Shown here: positions 5,278 to 7,146 of the stretch, one piece after another
Position numbering within the stretch: position 1 is the stretch's first letter
How the letters are laid out: each line of letters opens with the position of its first letter
Assembly: GCA_036403035.1 (NCBI GenBank)
Contig: DASWRT010000498.1
Location: 1 to 7,146 of the forward strand
Reading direction: 5' to 3'
Source of the DNA: DASWRT01 sp036403035
GTDB taxonomy: Bacteria > Pseudomonadota > Alphaproteobacteria > ATCC43930 > CGMCC-115725
DNA: 7,146 nucleotides
Translations under genes and position numbers: made by a program
Notes under the pieces: model-generated
Database searches by the model: none
Told to the model about the DNA's origin: nothing
What the model saw: only the letters and a program-made list of their open reading frames with translations

Positions 5278-5343
5278 GAGAACTTTCTTCTTGTCTCCCC
5301 TATCTCCCTTCACGTGCCTCGTCCTACTGACGATCGCGAAGGC

Positions 5344-6618
5344 TCAGGCGGGGTCGGGCTCGTGCTCCAGCGCGGCGGCGATCTGCTTCTCGCGCAGCTT
5401 CGCCCAGATCCAGAAGCCGGTGCAGAGCACGGCGCCCGCGGCGACCGGGGCGCGCAGGCCGGTCGAATCGGAGGCGGTGCCCATGAACAGCGCGCCGAGC
5501 GCCGGGCCGCCGCGGAAGATCATGCCGTACAGCGCCATGACGCGGCCGCGCATCCCGGCGTCGACGGTCGACTGCACCAGCGTCTGCGCGGCGACGCCGG
5601 TGACGATCATGCCGAACCCGGCGGCGAAGAGACAGGGGAGGGCGAGCGCGAAGCGGTCGGTCGCGGCGAAGGCGACGAGCGCCGCCGACGTCAGCAGCAC
5701 CGCCGCGACGACCAGCCGGGTCAGCCCGGCCAGCTCGGCGCGGCGCGCCATCCACAGCCCGCCGACGACGGCGCCGAGGCCGACGGTCGCGGTCAGGATG
5801 GCCAGCCCGTCGGCGCCGCGACCGAACACCGCGTCGGCGAAGCCGGGCAGCAACTCGACGAAGCCGCGGGTGCAGAGCGAGGTCACCGCCATCATCAGCA
5901 GCATCGCGCCGATGCCTTCGTGGCGGACGGCGTAGAGATAGCCGTCCGCCATCGCGCCGAGCATGCGCCGGCTCCCGGCGGCCGGCGGCGGGCGGTCCTC
6001 GCGCAGGTCAAGCCGCCAGAGCGCCACGAGGAAGGCGCCGTAGCTCGCTGCGTTGACGGCGAAGGCGAGTTCGACGCTGCCGGCGGCGATCAGCGCGCCG
6101 GCCACGGCCGGGCCGACGAAGCGAGCGCCGTTGAAGATCAGCGAGTTGATCGCGACCGCGGCCGGCAGGTCGGCACGGTCGACGAGGCTGGGGATCGTCG
6201 CGAGCCGCGCCGGCTGGTTGATCGCATTGGCGGCGCCGAGCAGCGCGGTCAGCACGAACAGCATCTCGATGGTGATCCAGCCGAGCGCGGTCAGCAGCGC
6301 CAGCAGCACCGCCTGCGCCATCGCCGTCACCTGCGTCAGCCGGATCACGGCGAGCCGGTCGCGCCGGTCGGCGATCGCTCCGGCGAGCGGGCTCAGCAGC
6401 ACGGTCGGGAACAGGTCGGCGAACGACACCAAGCCGAGCCACGCGCCGGACCGGGTGAGCCGCCACGCCAGCCAGCCGACCGCGATGCGCTGCACCCACG
6501 TGCCGATCAGCGAGACGGCGTTGCCGGTTGTGTAGATCCGGTAATTGCGGGTGGCGAGCGCGCGGCCGGCACGCCGCCAGCCGCCGCCGCCGCCGGAACC
6601 GGGCGCAGGATCTGTCAA
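5344..6618 (-). CDS. MFS transporter of the EntS / MFS_3 exporter type
   Basis: 424 residues, a normal length for a 12-helix major facilitator. I start it at TTG 6616-6618: GGAG lies five bases upstream and the protein then begins MTDPAPGSGGGGGWRRAGRA, directly before the family's usual opening NYRIYTTGNAVSLIGTWVQR (25-44). The frame is open much farther upstream, but that part is Arg-rich and implausible. Motif A is seen after helix 2 as GAIADRRDRLAV (80-91). Later segments include SLICNG-like NSLIFNGARFVGPAVAGALI and LYGMIFRGGPALGALFMG, typical of the MFS_3 group that includes the enterobactin exporter EntS and many drug or siderophore effluxers. It is an inner-membrane proton-coupled exporter; the substrate is unknown. 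No Fur box was found upstream, so a siderophore role is not supported by context. The C-terminus is a charged tail (KLREKQIAAALEHEPDPA). Confidence 0.9.
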   Translation of the reverse strand: MTDPAPGSGGGGGWRRAGRALATRNYRIYTTGNAVSLIGTWVQRIAVGWLAWRLTRSGAWLGLVSFADLFPTVLLSPLAGAIADRRDRLAVIRLTQVTAMAQAVLLALLTALGWITIEMLFVLTALLGAANAINQPARLATIPSLVDRADLPAAVAINSLIFNGARFVGPAVAGALIAAGSVELAFAVNAASYGAFLVALWRLDLREDRPPPAAGSRRMLGAMADGYLYAVRHEGIGAMLLMMAVTSLCTRGFVELLPGFADAVFGRGADGLAILTATVGLGAVVGGLWMARRAELAGLTRLVVAAVLLTSAALVAFAATDRFALALPCLFAAGFGMIVTGVAAQTLVQSTVDAGMRGRVMALYGMIFRGGPALGALFMGTASDSTGLRAPVAAGAVLCTGFWIWAKLREKQIAAALEHEPDPA

Positions 6619-6759
6619 CGCGACTCCAGAAAACGTCCCATCTTCATAGCATACCTTTTTTACGTCGGAAGGCCGCGTTCGTCCCGCTGCGGCGGCGCGC
6701 ACCCTCCTTTGCAACCCGCCCGCCTTGAGTTCGCCACGGTGCTGCGGTATCGCACGGTC
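6619..6759. promoter_or_regulatory. Divergent intergenic region of the MFS and TPR-like genes
   Basis: The 141 bases must hold promoters for both directions, but I find no clear -35/-10 pair. On the minus strand GGTATGCTATGAAG contains weak -10 candidates (TATGCT at 6648-6653 region) downstream of an A-run (GTAAAAAAGG). AAAGGAGG on the minus strand (near 6703-6710) is a perfect ribosome-site sequence but directly touches an in-frame GTG, too close to be used. Confidence 0.3.
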
Positions 6760-7146
6760 ATGACGAGGCCGCCGTTCCGTTCCGCCACCGCCTTCCTGGC
6801 TTTCCTCCTGCTCGCGACCGGACTGTCCGTACCGGCGGCGCGGGCGCAGCGCGACGCCTCGGCGGATGCCGAGCGCTACCAGAAATGCATGACGCTGGCG
6901 CGCAGCAGCAAGCCGGATGCCGGCTGGGAGATGGCGCAGGAGTGGAAGGCGGCGGGCGGCGCGCACCCGGCCGAGCACTGCGCCGCCGTCTCGCTGATCG
7001 GGATGAAGCAATATATCGAGGCGGCGGTCCGGCTGGAGAAGCTGGCCGCCGACATGGCCAAGGGGCCGCCGGCTCTGCGCGCCGACGTGCTGGCGCAGGC
7101 CGCGCAGGCGTGGCTCCTCGGCGGCCAGCCGGACCGCGCGCAGGGC
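6760..7146 (+). CDS. Secreted TPR-like protein, 3' end beyond the window
   Basis: The frame is open from ATG 6760 to the edge (129 codons, no stop). A signal peptide is clear: MTRPPFRSATAFLAFLLLAT, with cleavage near ARA-QR at residue 29. The mature part reads AERYQKCMTLARSSKPDAGW, then WKAAGGAHPAEHCAAVSL and GMKQYIEAAVRLEKLAADMA, and then a further helix pair with AQAAQAWLLGGQPDRA. The alternation of short Ala-rich helices with small residues at turn positions is that of tetratricopeptide repeats. C43 and C74 (YQKCM and AEHCA) may form a disulfide, which would fit an exported protein. Such proteins act as periplasmic scaffolds; partners are unknown. There is no strong ribosome site; a GTG at 6739 is an alternative start but would lengthen the n-region without benefit. 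Confidence 0.75.
   Translation, partial: MTRPPFRSATAFLAFLLLATGLSVPAARAQRDASADAERYQKCMTLARSSKPDAGWEMAQEWKAAGGAHPAEHCAAVSLIGMKQYIEAAVRLEKLAADMAKGPPALRADVLAQAAQAWLLGGQPDRAQG

Larger units (their letters stand above)
4981..5343. other. Gene-free stretch of 363 bases holding a repeat element
   Basis: No convincing coding region is found here on either strand; a 60-residue frame at 4977-5159 has no coding character. From 4981 to 5083 there are only short GC palindromes such as GGCGCAGCGCC (5014-5024). From 5084 to about 5312 lies a repeat-rich element: a purine-rich, G-run left side, tandem ACGC units, a central hairpin, mirrored units, and a pyrimidine-rich right side (5283-5309). No clear terminator for the genes ending at 4980 and 5344 was found. 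Confidence 0.7.

Noticed and set aside
5255..5935. Plus-strand frame of 226 codons opposite the MFS gene
   Set aside because: Ser/Ala/Pro-rich composition without domains, antisense to a canonical MFS transporter, and it begins inside the repeat element.
5344..6618. Siderophore exporter role for the MFS protein as part of the iron island
   Set aside because: It is EntS-like in sequence, but it is about 2.5 kb from the Fur-controlled genes, has no Fur box upstream, and no siderophore synthesis gene is seen.
6619..7011. N-terminal extension of the MFS protein to 7011
   Set aside because: It would overlap the divergent secreted TPR-like gene; the added part is Arg-rich and non-membrane, while the TTG at 6618 has a good ribosome site and gives the family's usual length.

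Overview
This is a GC-rich bacterial window, most likely from an alphaproteobacterium. The codon choice, the GC-rich coding style, the secreted TPR-like protein family and an intergenic ACGC-type repeat suggest this; order and family cannot be fixed from the sequence. I see eight protein genes (two cut by the window edges) and no rRNA, tRNA, CRISPR array or transposase. All identifications rest on reading motifs and translations, not on a database search.

Region 1 (1-2831) looks like an iron-responsive island. On the minus strand, a 4-helix membrane protein (1780-2337) is followed by a two-gene unit: a secreted helical protein rich in His and acidic residues (887-1657) and an outer-membrane beta-barrel protein (1-847, cut by the edge). 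On the plus strand, divergent from the membrane protein, lies a secreted cupredoxin-fold protein resembling FtrB and the EfeO cupredoxin domain (2472-2831). Two control regions carry good Fur-box matches. One sits on the -10 element of the promoter for the two-gene unit (1677-1697). The other is a pair of boxes between the divergent genes (2367-2381 and 2393-2407). The genes suggest a route across the outer membrane, periplasmic metal carriers and a possible redox or transport step in the inner membrane, but no FTR1-type permease or other recognised iron permease is present. This is the most interesting part of the window.

Region 2 (2881-4577, minus strand) holds a tungstate ABC transporter permease (TupB type) without its usual TupA and TupC partners, preceded by a YeeZ-like NAD(P)-binding SDR-family protein. 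Region 3 (4765-4980) is a short gene of unknown function with a strong ribosome binding site. Region 4 (4981-5343) is about 360 bases without a gene. It contains a 12-base direct repeat around a G-run tract, then a long imperfect inverted repeat whose arms are tandem ACGC-type units. Region 5 holds an MFS exporter of the EntS/MFS_3 type on the minus strand (5344-6618) and, divergent from it, the start of a secreted TPR-like protein (6760 to the edge).
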